This document shows positions 34,201-48,380 of a stretch of DNA of 64,000 nt, piece by piece; position 1 is the first letter of the stretch, and each line of letters opens with the position of its first letter. Source of the DNA: Linyphia triangularis (Eukaryota; Arthropoda; Arachnida; Araneae; Linyphiidae); contig OZ021722.1 of assembly GCA_963978545.1 (NCBI GenBank), positions 109,564,442-109,628,441 on the forward strand, in the 5' to 3' direction. The position numbers and the translations under genes are program-made. The notes under the pieces are model-generated. The model did no database searches and was not told the DNA's origin. It worked only from the letters and a program-made list of their open reading frames with translations.

Positions 34201-36719
<2,519 letters not shown>

Positions 36720-37038
36720 AGTCGGTATCAAGCTTCAATAAAAGCTTCGGTACATACACCGATACAGTGATAATGCATGTACAACTAAACTAAACAACAA
36801 CTCAGAACCCTTCAAAACAGCGACCAATACTCAACTGAACCAAAATTTCACGCAGTCGAATTTATATGAGCGCGTGGGTAGTGTATCAAAAAATCCAATC
36901 AACCAATTACGTGATGGAACAGCCTTGAAATTCCCCGGTTGCTACGTTGCCACTTTTTCTAACCTGTATTATCACTGTTAATAAATAAAATAAAATAAAA
37001 TAAAATACAACTTTAAAAGAGTAACGTCACTAGTTACA
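36720..37038 (-). mobile_element. LTR family H, copy 1 (fragment)
   Basis: The minus-strand sequence shares 'TTATTAACAGTGATAATACA' and 'GGTTAGAAAAAGTGGCAAC' with the LTRs at 56936 and 63435, and has a TATA-like 'CATATAAATTC' downstream. The start TGTAAC (minus strand, at 37038) abuts E copy 4. The other end is not resolved. Five TAAAA units expand one segment. Confidence 0.6.
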
Positions 37039-37528
37039 AAGGAGAATTCTCGCATTTTTTAAAACAAATGAAATTAGTTTATATTTATGAAGAATATCTT
37101 CTTTAAAAAAATTAGTTATTTAAATATTAAGAAAAGAAAATGCCCCAAAACCGAGCCAAAACCAGTACGATCAAAACACTCAACCATATATGTGACGTCA
37201 ATACTTCCTTCCGTTCTCTATGGTTATCGTGAGGTTTCTGCCAAATAGTTGGCGTTGGTTTGGTAGAAAGTTGCCATATCCCGTACAGGTTGGCGTGATT
37301 TGCGAGAAACTTGTAAAACTGGTTTCCGCTGCTGTTTGAGATCAAATGACATCACATTCAATTCTAGCCGAATGAGTCGTTTTCTTGCCAACGTGTAACA
37401 GGGGAACTTTGATTGGAAATTTAAAAAAAGAAAAAGCGCATTGAGCAGAAATTTTTGTGTTTATGGCATTTTCGAAACATTTAAAGCTGAATTTAAAAAA
37501 AAAAAAAAAAAATGCGGAATTGTCCATT
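37039..37528 (-). mobile_element. TIR element family E, copy 4
   Basis: The right end 'ATGCGGAATTGTCCATT' is intact; the left end is mutated ('AAGGAGAATTCTCGCATTT'). TGACGTCA at 37193-37200. Contains the 'GGTTATCGTGAGGTTTCTGC' block typical of the family. Confidence 0.75.
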
Positions 37529-37870
37529 ATACGCAGAAAATGTTTGCAACAATACTAAAAAACATTAAGGATTACAATAATTCGCCACTGTTTGAGAACT
37601 TTTCCACCTTGTGTAGTTCTTTGTCTTACAACGGACAAAAAACTATTTGATTTAAAGGTTTTGAAATTGTGTACATTTATAGAGAAATGTTTGGAAATTC
37701 AGCTGATAAGAGACATTTCGAGATGCGAAATTTCGTTTTTAATTATTATACGTCAAAGTGAAATATTTTTTTGTTTACATAGAATGTATTCTCTGAAAAA
37801 ACTAACCATTCTAGAAATCTAATTCTTAATCCATTTATGGTATTTATCTTCTTTTATTACATTTCGTAAC

Positions 37871-38375
37871 AATGGACAATTCCCACATTTTTTAAAACAT
37901 TTTTTTATTGAATTGTAAATGTTTCGAAAAGGCCATAAACAGAAAAATGTCAGCTCAATGTGTTTTTTTTTTTTTTTTTTTATTTTTTTTTTATATATTT
38001 TTTTAATTTGCATTTAAATTTCCTCTGTTACAGGTTGGCGAGAAAACGATTGCTTGAAATGTGGCAGCGAAAACCAGTTTTGAAAGTTTCTCGCAAATCA
38101 TGCCAACCTGTAGGGGATATGGCAATGGTCTACCAGCTCCAACTCTTTCAACACCAACTATTTGCCAGAAACCTCATGATAACCATAGAAACGGAAGGAA
38201 GCTTTGACGTCACAGATTTTGTTGAGTGTTTCGATCGATTGGTTTTGGGTCATTTTCTTTTATTAATATTTAAATAACTAATTTTTTTAAAGAACTTTTG
38301 TTTAAATATTTGGAAACAGAAAGAATAACATACACTAATTTCACTCGTTTTTATAAAGTGCGGACATTTTCCATT
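37871..38375 (+). mobile_element. TIR element family E, copy 5
   Basis: Ends 'AATGGACAATTCCCACATTT' and 'GTGCGGACATTTTCCATT'. TGACGTCA at 38205-38212. It lies 340 bp from copy 4 in opposite orientation. T runs (37964-37992) are expanded. Confidence 0.78.
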
Positions 38376-39912
38376 GCAATGACTATAATGTATAGGTAAA
38401 CATGTTTAACCAAAAGTGTTATTAATCAAGTCATTCTTAAGCATAATTACTCATATAGTTCCTTGAAAAAAAACATTAATCGTCGTGGTAGAAATGGTAA
38501 AAAGACAACATTTTTCAAGTGCACCGAACATAATTCTGAGAAGTTGAACATCTTTCTACTTAATTAGCCTGTTTAACTTCTAATTAAGATAAAGGTGGAG
38601 AACACTCACTGAAGCTTCTCCAGCGCTTAACAAAATGTTGTTAACGAAGATACTTTTACAGAAAATTACCGCTGTAGTTGAGGGCTGTGGTAATTACTTT
38701 AATATATAAATGACAGGGTTAGGGTACTTAGTGTTGTTTCGGATTACCACATGATCGCCACAGTTTAAAATTTAATAATTTCGGCATGAAAATAAGAGAG
38801 TTTTGGATGTAGAAAATAAGACATTTTTAATTTAGAAAAAACTCTCCTCAGAATATAAAGAACAGACAATTTAAAATATAGCCCATTCTTTTTATCAATT
38901 TCGATTCATAATAAGTAGTTTTGAAAAATAGTAATTTACGAAGTAAAATCAATCAATCTTCAGGGACTGGAGTTCTAATAAACATTTCAAGTAGATTGAT
39001 AAATACCAAAAAACTACATATAGTTAAATTATATATTACATGCTATCAAATTACAATACATTTTTCCTATGAGAAATCTATGGAAACATCAATTGTTTAA
39101 TGTTGTTCATAATATTAATATCAATTATTAATAATATTTTTGGAATTTTTTTTATTCCACTAAATACACGATAATTTAATAAATATTGTCTAGTTTCAAT
39201 TTCAATTAGATTGCATAAAAAACCGTAAAATAAATCGCCTCGGAGCACATTTTTATAAGTTATGCATTCACAGAACGCAAACAAGCATGAAAATATAAAC
39301 ATCTCTTGGAAGAAGTTAAATCCAAGTTTTTAAAAAAAAAAAAATTCAGCCTCTCTGTTATCTTTCTGTCAGCCAATAATAATACGTAAAAAGTCACGTT
39401 TGTTCGTAGGCCTGAACAATGCAAAAGAGGAAGAAAAACGGCGAATTTTCCATAACGAGAGGGAACTGAAAATAAAAAGGTTCCATTTTTTTTTTTTTTT
39501 TTTGGTGCAAAAATAGACAGGGCATTTCTTCTCTTTGCTGATCGGAAATTTACATTTCGTGTGCAAACGCAAAGGAAAGTATTTCTTGGAGTTGCTTCAA
39601 AACCCTCAACGGTTGTGTATTTTTTTCTCCTTTATCCTCGGGATTGTTTTAAACTTTGGGATTTATTCGAGATGTCTTGATTTTCTGAAAGGAGCTGAGC
39701 TTTTGTTTTCTATGAATCGTTATTCATATTCCGGTAAAGTTAAAAGTATTGGAGATCGGATTTTGGGTTCATTTATTGGCGGAGTGGCTTGAAAAGATTG
39801 CGTGATAGATCTATCAGTGAAGTTATTATTTTTTATTTTTATGAATTATTATTATTATTATTTCGCACATTGGTCTAATCCAGGGTTTCTTAAAAAGAAT
39901 TGAAAAATTAAT
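38376..39912. other. No recognisable gene
   Basis: AT-rich with a T run at 39487-39503. An 85-codon frame at 39535-39792 has no recognisable domain. Confidence 0.4.
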
Positions 39913-40670
39913 AAAATAATATAACCCATAAAAACATAGTTTGAAATATAAGTCTTGTATAAGCAAATCCAATGTTTATATTCATTAACAAAGCGCCGTT
40001 TCTGTTGACAACGTGTGCTTCTTTTAATATTTAAAATTAGATACAAACACCATCTCTATCAGCAAAGTATGCGGTACACTATTTTTCAAAATTTATACAT
40101 TAAAAATAAATGTGAATTTATGCATTCAAATCCAAACAATTTTTATTTATTCTGAATAAAACTATTTCGTTATTTATTTGTTAAATCAGTTTGATTGGTT
40201 GTTTTCAGGTTATCTGGCGCCGTCAGCAACACGAGGATTATAATGCGCTGAAACATTAGTCATTAGACAAGCCAACATACATTTACAAACATCCATGCCT
40301 AAGACGGGAATCGAACCCGCAACCTCGTGGTCTAGAAGCTAGCACGCTAACCACTATACCGTTTGGTCGGCATTAAATCAGTTTGGACAACAACAGGAAG
40401 GAGTTTCTTCAACGATCGATTAACTGCTATTTCAGCGCGATTGGATGACGGCAAGTTGGTTTATTAGTATTCCGTAAAAGAGATCTTTTATTGACAATGG
40501 CAGAACCCAAAATTTGATAGAATGCATTGTCATTGAATCTATCTGCCAAGTTTCAGCCCAATTGGACGGCAAGGGGATTAAATAGGCCTTTGCAGATTTG
40601 TTGGCAATCGATTTACCCAGCCACACACACATAAAGTCATAATATAAAGTATTTAAAAGAAGTACCCGAT
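39913..40670 (-). repeat. Interspersed repeat family D, copy 5, split by a SINE
   Basis: Minus-strand copy starting 'AATATAACCCATAAAAAC', with 'TTCATTAACAAAGCGCCG', 'GATAGAATGCATTGTCATTG' and 'TCTGCCAAGTTTCAGCCC', ending in a 'CCACACACACATAAAGTC' segment. Confidence 0.7.
40194..40372 (-). mobile_element. SINE family A, copy 11
   Basis: Perfect 13-bp duplication 'ttaaatcagtttg' (40181-40193 and 40373-40385) within D copy 5. A and B boxes are intact on the minus strand. Confidence 0.93.
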
Positions 40671-40706
40671 ATAAAGGTACCATTTTCTGCATTCTACTTG
40701 TATTAG

Positions 40707-40942
40707 TTTTCAAAAATAGTTGTAAATTTCACTAACAGATGACGCTTTGAATGAAAAAACTGTCTAAATATTTTGCATAAACTAGAAAACGAAGTTTCCA
40801 TAATAACCATCATTTCCAGTAAAATCATGGTTCAAATGAACCATTTTGTAGTTTTTGCCACATGTTCATAGATTTTTTTTTCCTTTTCAATTTTCATTCA
40901 ATAGTGCCATCTGTTGGTGAACTTTGTAACTATTTTTGAAAA
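40707..40942. mobile_element. Short TIR MITE with a CATCTGTTGG-type sub-terminus
   Basis: A 236-bp element. Its 15-bp inverted ends 'TTTTCAAAAATAGTT' / 'AACTATTTTTGAAAA' extend imperfectly to about 47 bp, including 'ACAGATGACGC' against 'GTGCCATCTGT'. A related sequence with 'CAGCGCCATCTGTTGGCAAC' occurs near 42417, ending toward 'GGTGGACACCCTGTATATG'. Confidence 0.7.
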
Positions 40943-41450
40943 TTGATTGAAAAATTCCTTAGTTACAAACTGTATATTTCTATTGTCTTCCTGTTTTTGC
41001 TTTGCAGGTGACTGGCAACTCATTTTGACCATTCACAAAGCTCCAAGATAATTGTAACACTGTGCTTTGATTCATTAGAATTCCTAAGGAGTTGCCAATG
41101 ACGTACAATGTATTCCTCATTTTTACATATATTTTTATTTAAAATACGAAAATATTTTTTTTTTTTAGATAGTAGTATTAAATGGCTGAACATTTGGCAA
41201 CCTTGATTTTCAGTTAGATACGAGGTCCATTTGAATGTTATTGTTTGCAAAGACCATTTGCTCGATATTTTAATGATAGTAATTCATAATTTATTGGTTT
41301 CCAAGATCATGTCACAAAGCTTTCCTTGAAAAACTTTCTTCAGTTATAATATATTTTTAGCAGCAATCCTCAGGCGTAGAGAACAGGCAACTTGATTACG
41401 AAGGAAATTCACTAGTTTGCAAAGCGATTCCTTGTGATTGACCCTTTTTC
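40943..41450. other. No recognisable feature
   Basis: AT-rich spacer. Confidence 0.35.
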
Positions 41451-42001
41451 AATGAACAATTCCCGCATTTTGTAAAAACGAGTGAAATTAGTTTATATTT
41501 ATTAATAATTTCTTTCCGATTCCAAATATTTAAACAAAAGTTCGTTAAAAAAATTAGTTATTTGAATATTAAGAAAAATAAATGCCCCCAAACCGCGACC
41601 CAAACCCAGTCCTATCAAAACACTCAACAAAATCTGTGACGTCAAGAGATCCTTTCGTTTCTATGGTTATCGTGACGTTTATATCAAATAATTGGCGTTG
41701 ATTTAGTAGACCATTGCCTTGCCATATCTCATACAGGTTGGCGTGATTCGCAAGAAATTTGTAAAACTATTTTCCGCTGCTGCATTTCAAGCCAAGACGT
41801 TTGGGATTCTTTGACGTCACATTTAATTCGAGCCGAATGAATCGTTTTCTCGCCAACGTGTAACAGGGGAAATTTGATAGCAATTTTTTTTTAAAAAAAG
41901 CGCATTCATCAGAAATGTTTGTGTTTATGGCCTTTTCGAAATTTTTAGAATTGAATAAAAAAAATAAAAATAATAATAATAAAATGCGGGAATCGTCCAT
42001 T
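41451..42001 (-). mobile_element. TIR element family E, copy 6
   Basis: Ends 'AATGAACAATTCCCGCATTT' and 'AATGCGGGAATCGTCCATT'. Two perfect TGACGTCA octamers (41637-41644, 41812-41819). 551 bp, full length. Confidence 0.8.
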
Positions 42002-44114
42002 ATAGAAATGTTAATTCTTTTTAAGAAAACTATTATATACGAAACAATTACACGAGTTATACGAGTCGTGTAAACAAAACTGTTACACGAGTTAGTCAAT
42101 AAGTTAGTATCAACTACATGGAAATTGTTAAACTTTTAACCGCCATTTCCCATTATGAGCTCAGTTGTAGATATCACTTACAACGTGTCAGCGAAGGACT
42201 CTCTGATTTTAAAATTGAATAACTCAATCACAAATATCGGTAGACAAATTATTCAAAAAGTGTTGCAAAATTTTAGAAATATGTTATAAATGTGTCCTTT
42301 TCAATCAATCGTTGCGATCACGCTAACTTCGTATCACGTTTATACAGTGGAACTGTCCGAAGGTTGATCACTCTAAGCTTCAAAACACTCTTTATTCTTA
42401 ACAAATATAGTGTACAGCGCCATCTGTTGGCAACAATTGTAATTAATTTTGAAAATTTAGTATCCGATTTTTACAGTTTTCAAAATAACTATACTTTTAA
42501 TTTCATTTTTCTATCGATATTTGTTTTTGAGTTATTTAATTTTAAAATCAGTGAGTCATTCGGTGGACACCCTGTATATGTATAGCATGGCAGTATGACA
42601 AAAAGACAAACATATATTTACCAAATTTTAGATTGTGAAAGGAGCCAAAAATACGTTGAATTTCCATGACAGCTGTCTTCTTAAGGAATGCCACATCAAA
42701 TACAAACTCTTCAAATAGTCCATCATTCTTCAAATTCCCCCTACCAATTACTTCCATCAAATTCCATTCCTCTAGACATTGTTTAAGCACCTCAATCACT
42801 TTATGCCATAAAATTAGATGAATCACCTTAATCATTCAAACTCTACCCACGCAATCAATCAATCAATCGCAGCAAAAGGACCTTCTGAAACAGTCGCCAA
42901 CCTTCCTGTTGAGAACAAGTCCGCAGCGAAATCTCTTTATGGCTGTCCCCCCCCCTTCGGATGAAATAAATCGCCAAGCGTCCTGGCCAGTAATGATGAC
43001 CTTACAGAAGCCTACGTCCGCCGATGATTGGTTTGGTATATTATTTCGAGCAGCAACCACCGTAAATTGTGTCCAGAATAAACCTTTGGTGGGTAAGATG
43101 GGGGCTACTTTGTAAAAGTGGATGAGGGCCAGTAGAATTTTGATATAGGGTTGGTAGTTACGGAATGGCTGCTTTGGGCATCGTTTGGAATGAAGGGTAA
43201 ACTGCAGTTTGCATAAGGGAGAGGCGGGTAAGATATATGATCTAGTGATCTAGGGTTGGTGTTTGTTTACTTTTTTTCTGGAGTATATTTTCCAGTGCTG
43301 GACTCGAATATTTCGTTTCAACATCACAGCTATACGCCATACAAAAGTTAACTTAGGTATCTGAAACTTTGTATGTATATCCTAAGTAGATTAATTAATA
43401 GTATTTGTATAGAACAAGGTTTTTTAAAGTAAGAAATTTTAAGTTGTGGATTTTTTTAAATTAAATGATAACTAAATATTAGCTGATGACTTTTTAATGG
43501 GTCGGCTTATATAATTCGTAACAAACAAAACATTTTGCATATTGTAATGGAAGTTGACAAGAAAAACAACCTCAAAATAAATATAAAGTGAGCAGGAGTA
43601 ATTAAGGAGGTGTAATTGTATCGCAGTTGTAAAGATGTATAACTGCCATAATTAAATGACTTGTAGCGTTGTAGCTTACGGGAGTCGTACCAAATACTCC
43701 TAGATCAGTAAACAGGGGTGCTAACACCTAGGCATAAGTAATCAGTATTGTCTGGGTGTTGTATCTGTCATTTGTACACGAGACCACCACAGACTCAAAG
43801 CAATGTTATTTAACAAAGGACACCTTGTTTGGGGGGAAGCGTGTATGCAGAGCTTCTTACAAAGATGCGGTTTATGATAAATAAACAAAAAGCAATTGAC
43901 GACATGATAGCATTTAATATTCACAGCTTTACACCATGCAACATATAGTTATACGCATAATTAACCTCCATTGTAAAATACAGCACTAATGAGGAAAATA
44001 TATATACGTTCATTGTCTTTTCGCTATCAAAATTCATAGAACACGACAAAAAGTAAAATAAAGTCAAAACAAAGTTACGTTGTCTTGGCAACGCGCAGCT
44101 TCTATCCAGGAGCA
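42002..44114. other. No recognisable gene; remnant of a CATCTGTTGG-type MITE near 42417
   Basis: Open frames of 60-97 codons on both strands have no recognisable domain. The 42410-42590 stretch shares 'GCCATCTGTTGG' and 'AATTTTGAAAAtTTAGT' with the MITE at 40707. A C run occurs at 42948-42956. Confidence 0.4.
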
Positions 44115-44425
44115 AGAAATAAACGTTGAGGCATGCGGGTATTGGTGGCCATCGGACCTACCATAAATATTTTCGTCAGAATCACGCATGCGCATAAGGT
44201 TGCAACTACGAAAAAATCATGTTTTCAGTAATTGCTAAAAATCGGCTCTAACGATTTTGATTAAAATCTCCGTGCTAATGCCTCTTAAGGTGTTCTAATC
44301 GTCCCCACCTTCGAAATTTTTTTAGAAATGAGATAAAAGCGTAAAAAGTTGAAAAACGAGTCTTTGTAGACCAATCTATTAAGGAGTTATGCTGACCACG
44401 GGCAGACACAGATATTTTTCTATGT
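44115..44425 (+). repeat. Repeat family C, copy 4 (with an inverted 5' piece)
   Basis: 44130-44350 matches C copy 2 ('GGTGGCCATCGGACCTACC', 'CACGCATGCGCATAAGG'), including the palindrome CGCATGCGCA (44185-44194). The following 44355-44425 is in the opposite orientation ('GGAGTTATGCTGACCACGGG'), so the copy is rearranged. Confidence 0.55.
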
Positions 44426-44511
44426 AACTTTTTTTTTAGCTCAGTTCGTTCCAAAAGTGCGAAGAAATACTAAAAATTCGCTTTTTTTATCGAATGCAAT
44501 GTTAACTCATT

Positions 44512-44732
44512 AAAAACGACTTTGAAGTGTATAAAGGGTCTTTGTTTGTAACTTTTACCTTGTTTATTTAGATCCTTTAACGTATATTTTGAATGTTTCA
44601 GATTCTTTTGTACATTAATTTTTATGATTTTTAAAAAACACTAAGTGAAACCGCAATCGCAATTTATTAGTAAAGAAAAAAACTGACATGTTGAATGGCA
44701 AGTTTTCTTAACAACCGCCGTTAATGGGTTAA
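44512..44732. mobile_element. piggyBac-like MITE (family S), copy 1
   Basis: A 221-bp element bounded by TTAA (44512-44515, 44729-44732). The right terminus read inward is 'TTAACCCATTAACGGCGG' and the left is 'TTAACTCATTAAAAACGAC'. TTAA followed by CCC is piggyBac-like. Almost the same size as family L, but different sequence. Confidence 0.6.
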
Positions 44733-44837
44733 TACGTGGGTAATTAAAAGTAATTAAAATGTGAAGTAAAGTACTGCTCCCTTGCAAAGTTAAACAGTTT
44801 AAAGAAAATATATGAATTACGCATGTGGTTTTGTTTA

Positions 44838-45264
44838 TGAGGAAGTCCTAGTAAGGATCATTCCCTATTATTCTCGTTGTGTTACAATCTCTAGCCCAGT
44901 GCATTTAGAAACTACTTTCTATAAAACCTCCTTGACATTTGGTGAATAAGTACGAAAATGATCACATAATAAAATGACATAAATTGTTTTCATTTAATGT
45001 GTATCTATTATAAATGAAAATTAAAATAGCAAAATACAAAACCAGGTCGATCCACTGCATATGCATTAACGTAAGGATTTCAAATATGAAATAAAATATA
45101 TTAGACGCTATTTTCGAGTTTTTAATTTATGTCATTTCATTGAGTGATCATTTTCGTACTTACTCAACAAATGTCAAGGTGGTTATATAAAGTAGTTTCT
45201 AAATGCACTGGGCTAGAATATTGTAATATAGAGAGTATAGGGAAGATTCTTTACTACGGCTTAC
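44838..45264. mobile_element. Long-TIR MITE family F, copy 2 (uninterrupted)
   Basis: About 427 bp with arms of roughly 150 bp: 'GTGCATTTAGAAACTACTTT', 'AAGTACGAAAATGATCAC' and 'AAATGACATAAATT' on the left recur in reverse complement on the right. The centre carries 'AATGAAAATTAAAATAGCAA'. It is the empty-site reference for the insertions in copies 1 and 3. Confidence 0.85.
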
Positions 45265-45290
45265 AGTGCTGTTTTAAAGCAACAGCAAGG

Positions 45291-45474
45291 GCCGATGAAA
45301 CGGTATAGTGGTTAGCATACCAGCTTCTAGACCGCGAGGTTGCGGGTTCCGAGTCCCGTGTAAGGCATGGGTGTTTGTAAATGTATGTTGGCCTGTCAAA
45401 TGACGAATGTTTCGGCGCATTATAGCCCTCGTGTTGCTGACGGCGCCAGATAATCTGAAAACAACCAACCAACC
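45291..45474 (+). mobile_element. SINE family A, trimer unit 1
   Basis: Full-length SINE. The whole three-SINE block is flanked by a 15-bp duplication with one mismatch (45276-45290 'aaagcaacagcaagg' and 45895-45909 'aaagcaacagaaagg'). The head is slightly altered ('gccgatgaaacgg'). Confidence 0.9.
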
Positions 45475-45500
45475 AGATTTCACTGCCTCCCTTCTTCCTT

Positions 45501-45688
45501 GGCGACCAAACGGTATAGTGGTTAGCATACCAGCTTCTAGAGCGCGAGGTTGCGGGTTCCGAGTCCCGTGTTAGGCATGGGTGTTTGTAAATATATGTTG
45601 GCTTGTCTAATGACGAATGTTTCGGTGCATTATAGCCCTCGTGTTGCTGACGGTGCCAGATAATCTGAAAACAACCAACCAACCAACC
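45501..45688 (+). mobile_element. SINE family A, trimer unit 2
   Basis: Separated from units 1 and 3 by the same 26-bp spacer, starting 'agatttcactgcctc' and ending 'ttcttcctt' (45475-45500 and 45689-45714). It shares the 'gcataccagc' variant with unit 1. The B box has the extra C (GGTTCCGAG). Confidence 0.92.
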
Positions 45689-45714
45689 AGATTTCACTGC
45701 CTCCCTTCTTCCTT

Positions 45715-45894
45715 GGCGACCAAACGGTATAGTGGTTAGCGTGCTAGCTTCTAGACCGCGAGGTTGCGGGTTCCGAGTCCCGTGTAAGGCATGGGTGTTT
45801 GTAAATGTATGTTGGCTTGTCTAATGACGAATGTTTCGGCGCATTATAGCCCTCGTGTTGCTGACGGCGCCAGATAATCTGAAAACAACCAACC
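45715..45894 (+). mobile_element. SINE family A, trimer unit 3
   Basis: Full-length, with the consensus 'gcgtgctagc' rather than the variant of units 1 and 2. Its tail abuts the right copy of the duplication that flanks the whole trimer. Confidence 0.92.
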
Positions 45895-45909
45895 AAAGCA
45901 ACAGAAAGG

Positions 45910-46477
45910 ATCAACGATTTCCCCAAATAACGTTGTATACAACCCCCTCTCCCGACTTTCGACAACAACGGATATTTCAATTTAAAACGGGCGCCGATCG
46001 CACACTCATGATGAAAAATCCGGATCCTTTACCCTCTCCTGTAAATGTGCCCCTGCCGATGTCATTTTTACCCCTCCATTTCCGGCACTCTATCCCGAAT
46101 GAACAGGGGGGGGGGGGGGTAAAACTCGCGTACGCCGCTGTCTGTGCATTTAGAACAGCATTCGGCGGAATAATTTCGTTTTCTCTTTTCGATGTCTAGC
46201 GAAGAAAATAATAATAACAGCAAAGAAGAAAGAGGGATGTTTCGAAATCAAATTCTCTTTTCTCGTCCCAAAATCTTTAGTGTTTGATAAAGGTTGTGTC
46301 AACGCGGGAGTTGTCAGGGGTATTTGAAGATAGTTTGAATTTTAAGCTGTGATCGGGCGAAAGAAAAGAAGAAAATGTTCGATCGAGTCAAGGTCACTTA
46401 AAAAGAAGTGTTATTTGGAATCTGACTTTGTGCAGTGACTGACAGTATATGCTCCAAATATTTGTGTTTACCGAGGA
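45910..46477. other. No recognisable gene; poly-G tract at 46106-46118
   Basis: A 122-codon frame (45831-46199) begins inside the SINE body and has no recognisable domain. Confidence 0.4.
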
Positions 46478-46567
46478 TGCTTCAGGAGGAAGTTCTAGCA
46501 AGGATCCATCCATATGCTAGCTAAGTTACAATCTTCAAGCCCAATGCCTTTAGAAACTCCTTTCTAT

Positions 46568-47322
46568 TGTTACGAATTTCTGTATATTTGTAAATATTTC
46601 GTAGCATTAATTATGTAAAAAGATAAATTTATGTACATTTCGCATAAGTCAGTGCAATAGTTTGTTTTCCTGCAATGAGTCTCTCGTTGCTTGATAACGA
46701 GTTTTAAAGAGATAACGCTGGGAAGCGAGTTTTACAAGGAGCAGGGCATTTAACATTATAGTTATAGCAATCTTGTCAAATTGGCGAGATATAGCCAAGT
46801 TGGCGATGGTTTTGGCGACTAATTTTTGTCGCCAAATTTGGCGAGAAATCGCCAAATGTCACTAAACTTAACGACCATTTGGCGACATTTTCAGTCCCCA
46901 TGTACATGTATAGGAGGACTTTTCTACTACGATCTGGAAAGTTCTTCAAATATTTACCTCTAGAAGTTTCAAGAAGGCTTGACTTTTGTATAAGCCCGAC
47001 CATGAGTTAGTTGAGTTGTTGAGTTAGTTGAGTCAGTTAGTTGACTGGAATTACTGAGTTGAGATGCTGAATCTCAGTGAGCATTCAGAGTAGTTCTAAA
47101 GCGAACTGTATTGCATTGTCTTTTGCAGCGATTTTAGCAGTTGTGTTGTCAAGTTTTTAACTGCTGTTTTGTGCTCGATTGTTGTGAAAAGAGCTGTATT
47201 GAGTCTACTAGAACGAGAAGTTCTGGAGTTGTAAGAGAATCTGTGAAGAGTTATATTGGAATAAATTTCTGCAAGTTTTGATCTGCTTTGGCTTCAAGTG
47301 TTTCGAACTCAGCCACGCAACA
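46568..47322 (+). mobile_element. Solo LTR (Ty3-like), 755 bp
   Basis: Starts TGTTACGAAT, ends CGCAACA, and inserted in the left arm of F copy 3 with a 4-bp duplication (CTAT at 46564-46567, CTAA at 47323-47326, one mismatch). A TATA-like 'TTGTATAAGCCC' lies near 46987. It is related to the minus-strand LTR at 58364-59106. Contains many TTGGCGA / TCGCCAA motifs at 46775-46885. A 4-bp duplication fits Ty3/gypsy elements. No internal region is present. Confidence 0.82.
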
Positions 47323-47367
47323 CTAAAATAACCTTGACATTTGGTGAGTAGGGGCGAAAGTGATAGC

Positions 47368-48079
47368 TTAAGGGGACATAGGACACTTTTCCCAAAATTC
47401 TCTAGTTTTGCTTATAATTAAATAAAATTTGGCACAAACGTAGAAGATGTGACTTATAATCCAACAACAAAATTTGAGCGGATAATATAAAATAGATAAC
47501 TAATTATTGAGAAAAATTCATTAAAATATTACAAAATTTTATCTTTTTTCAAATTGCTCCTCGTGAAACTATATTTTAACGAACATGAAAGAAAATCTTG
47601 AAGTTGTTTATCAATATATTATAAACATTTTCACTCATGCTTTTATCTTTAGGTGCTATAGTTGAACAGAAATACATTTTCCAACTCGGTTCTAGTGGTT
47701 TTTCATTTAAAAATACACATATTTCAAATTCCTAACATGAAAAAAAAAAAAAATAGAAAAAAATAAATTTCGTGACTTAAAAAAGCATGTGTGTATTTCT
47801 TTATGTAGTATATTAAAAATTATTTATACAAAAAATTAGGTGGATTAATCAAAAAATGAACTGCAAGGAGTTTTTCTAACATACGTGAAATGTGGAAAAA
47901 CGAAGCTGTGAAAAATGCATTTTAACTATTACCAGCAATAATGAGATACGTTAAAATAGTTAGTTAAAATAAAGATTTTACCACTTAAAATCATCGGATT
48001 TCAAAAATTCAAACACGACACTAAAGCGAAAACAAAGAAAAGTAATTTTTGGTGATTTCAGTGTCCCATGGCCCCTTAA
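47368..48079. mobile_element. TTAA element family U, copy 1
   Basis: A 712-bp AT-rich element bounded by TTAA. Inverted ends 'TTAAGGGGACATAGGACACT' and 'GTGTCCCATGGCCCCTTAA' are imperfect. F copy 2 shows the unoccupied site. No coding sequence. Confidence 0.82.
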
Positions 48080-48380
48080 TGAAATGACATAAATTAAGAA
48101 CTCGAAAATAGCGTCTAATATATTTTATTTTATAAATTTAAATTCTTACGTCAATGTATATGTAGTGGCTCCACCTGGTTTTGTCTTTTGTTACTTTAAT
48201 TTTCATTTATAATAAATAGACATTAAATGAAAACAATTTATGTCATTTCATTAAGTGATCATTTTTATACATACTCCCTAAATTTCAAGGGTTTACACAA
48301 AGTAGTTTCTAAATGTACTGGGCCAGAAGATTGTAACATAGTGAGTATAGGTATTGATTCTTACTAGAACTTTCTCTTAA

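Larger units (their letters stand above)
46478..48380. mobile_element. Long-TIR MITE family F, copy 3, split by an LTR and a TTAA element
   Basis: Pieces 46478-46567, 47327-47371 and 48080-48380 together match F copy 2. The left piece has 'GGAAGTTCTAGCAAGGATCC', the middle 'CCTTGACATTTGGTGAGTA', and the right ends 'GATTCTTACTAGAACTTTC'. Confidence 0.82.

Noticed and set aside
45254..45980. Repeated open frames of 78-147 codons on the minus strand near the SINE trimer
   Set aside because: The same frame occurs at nearly every SINE copy and is simply the antisense of the SINE body.
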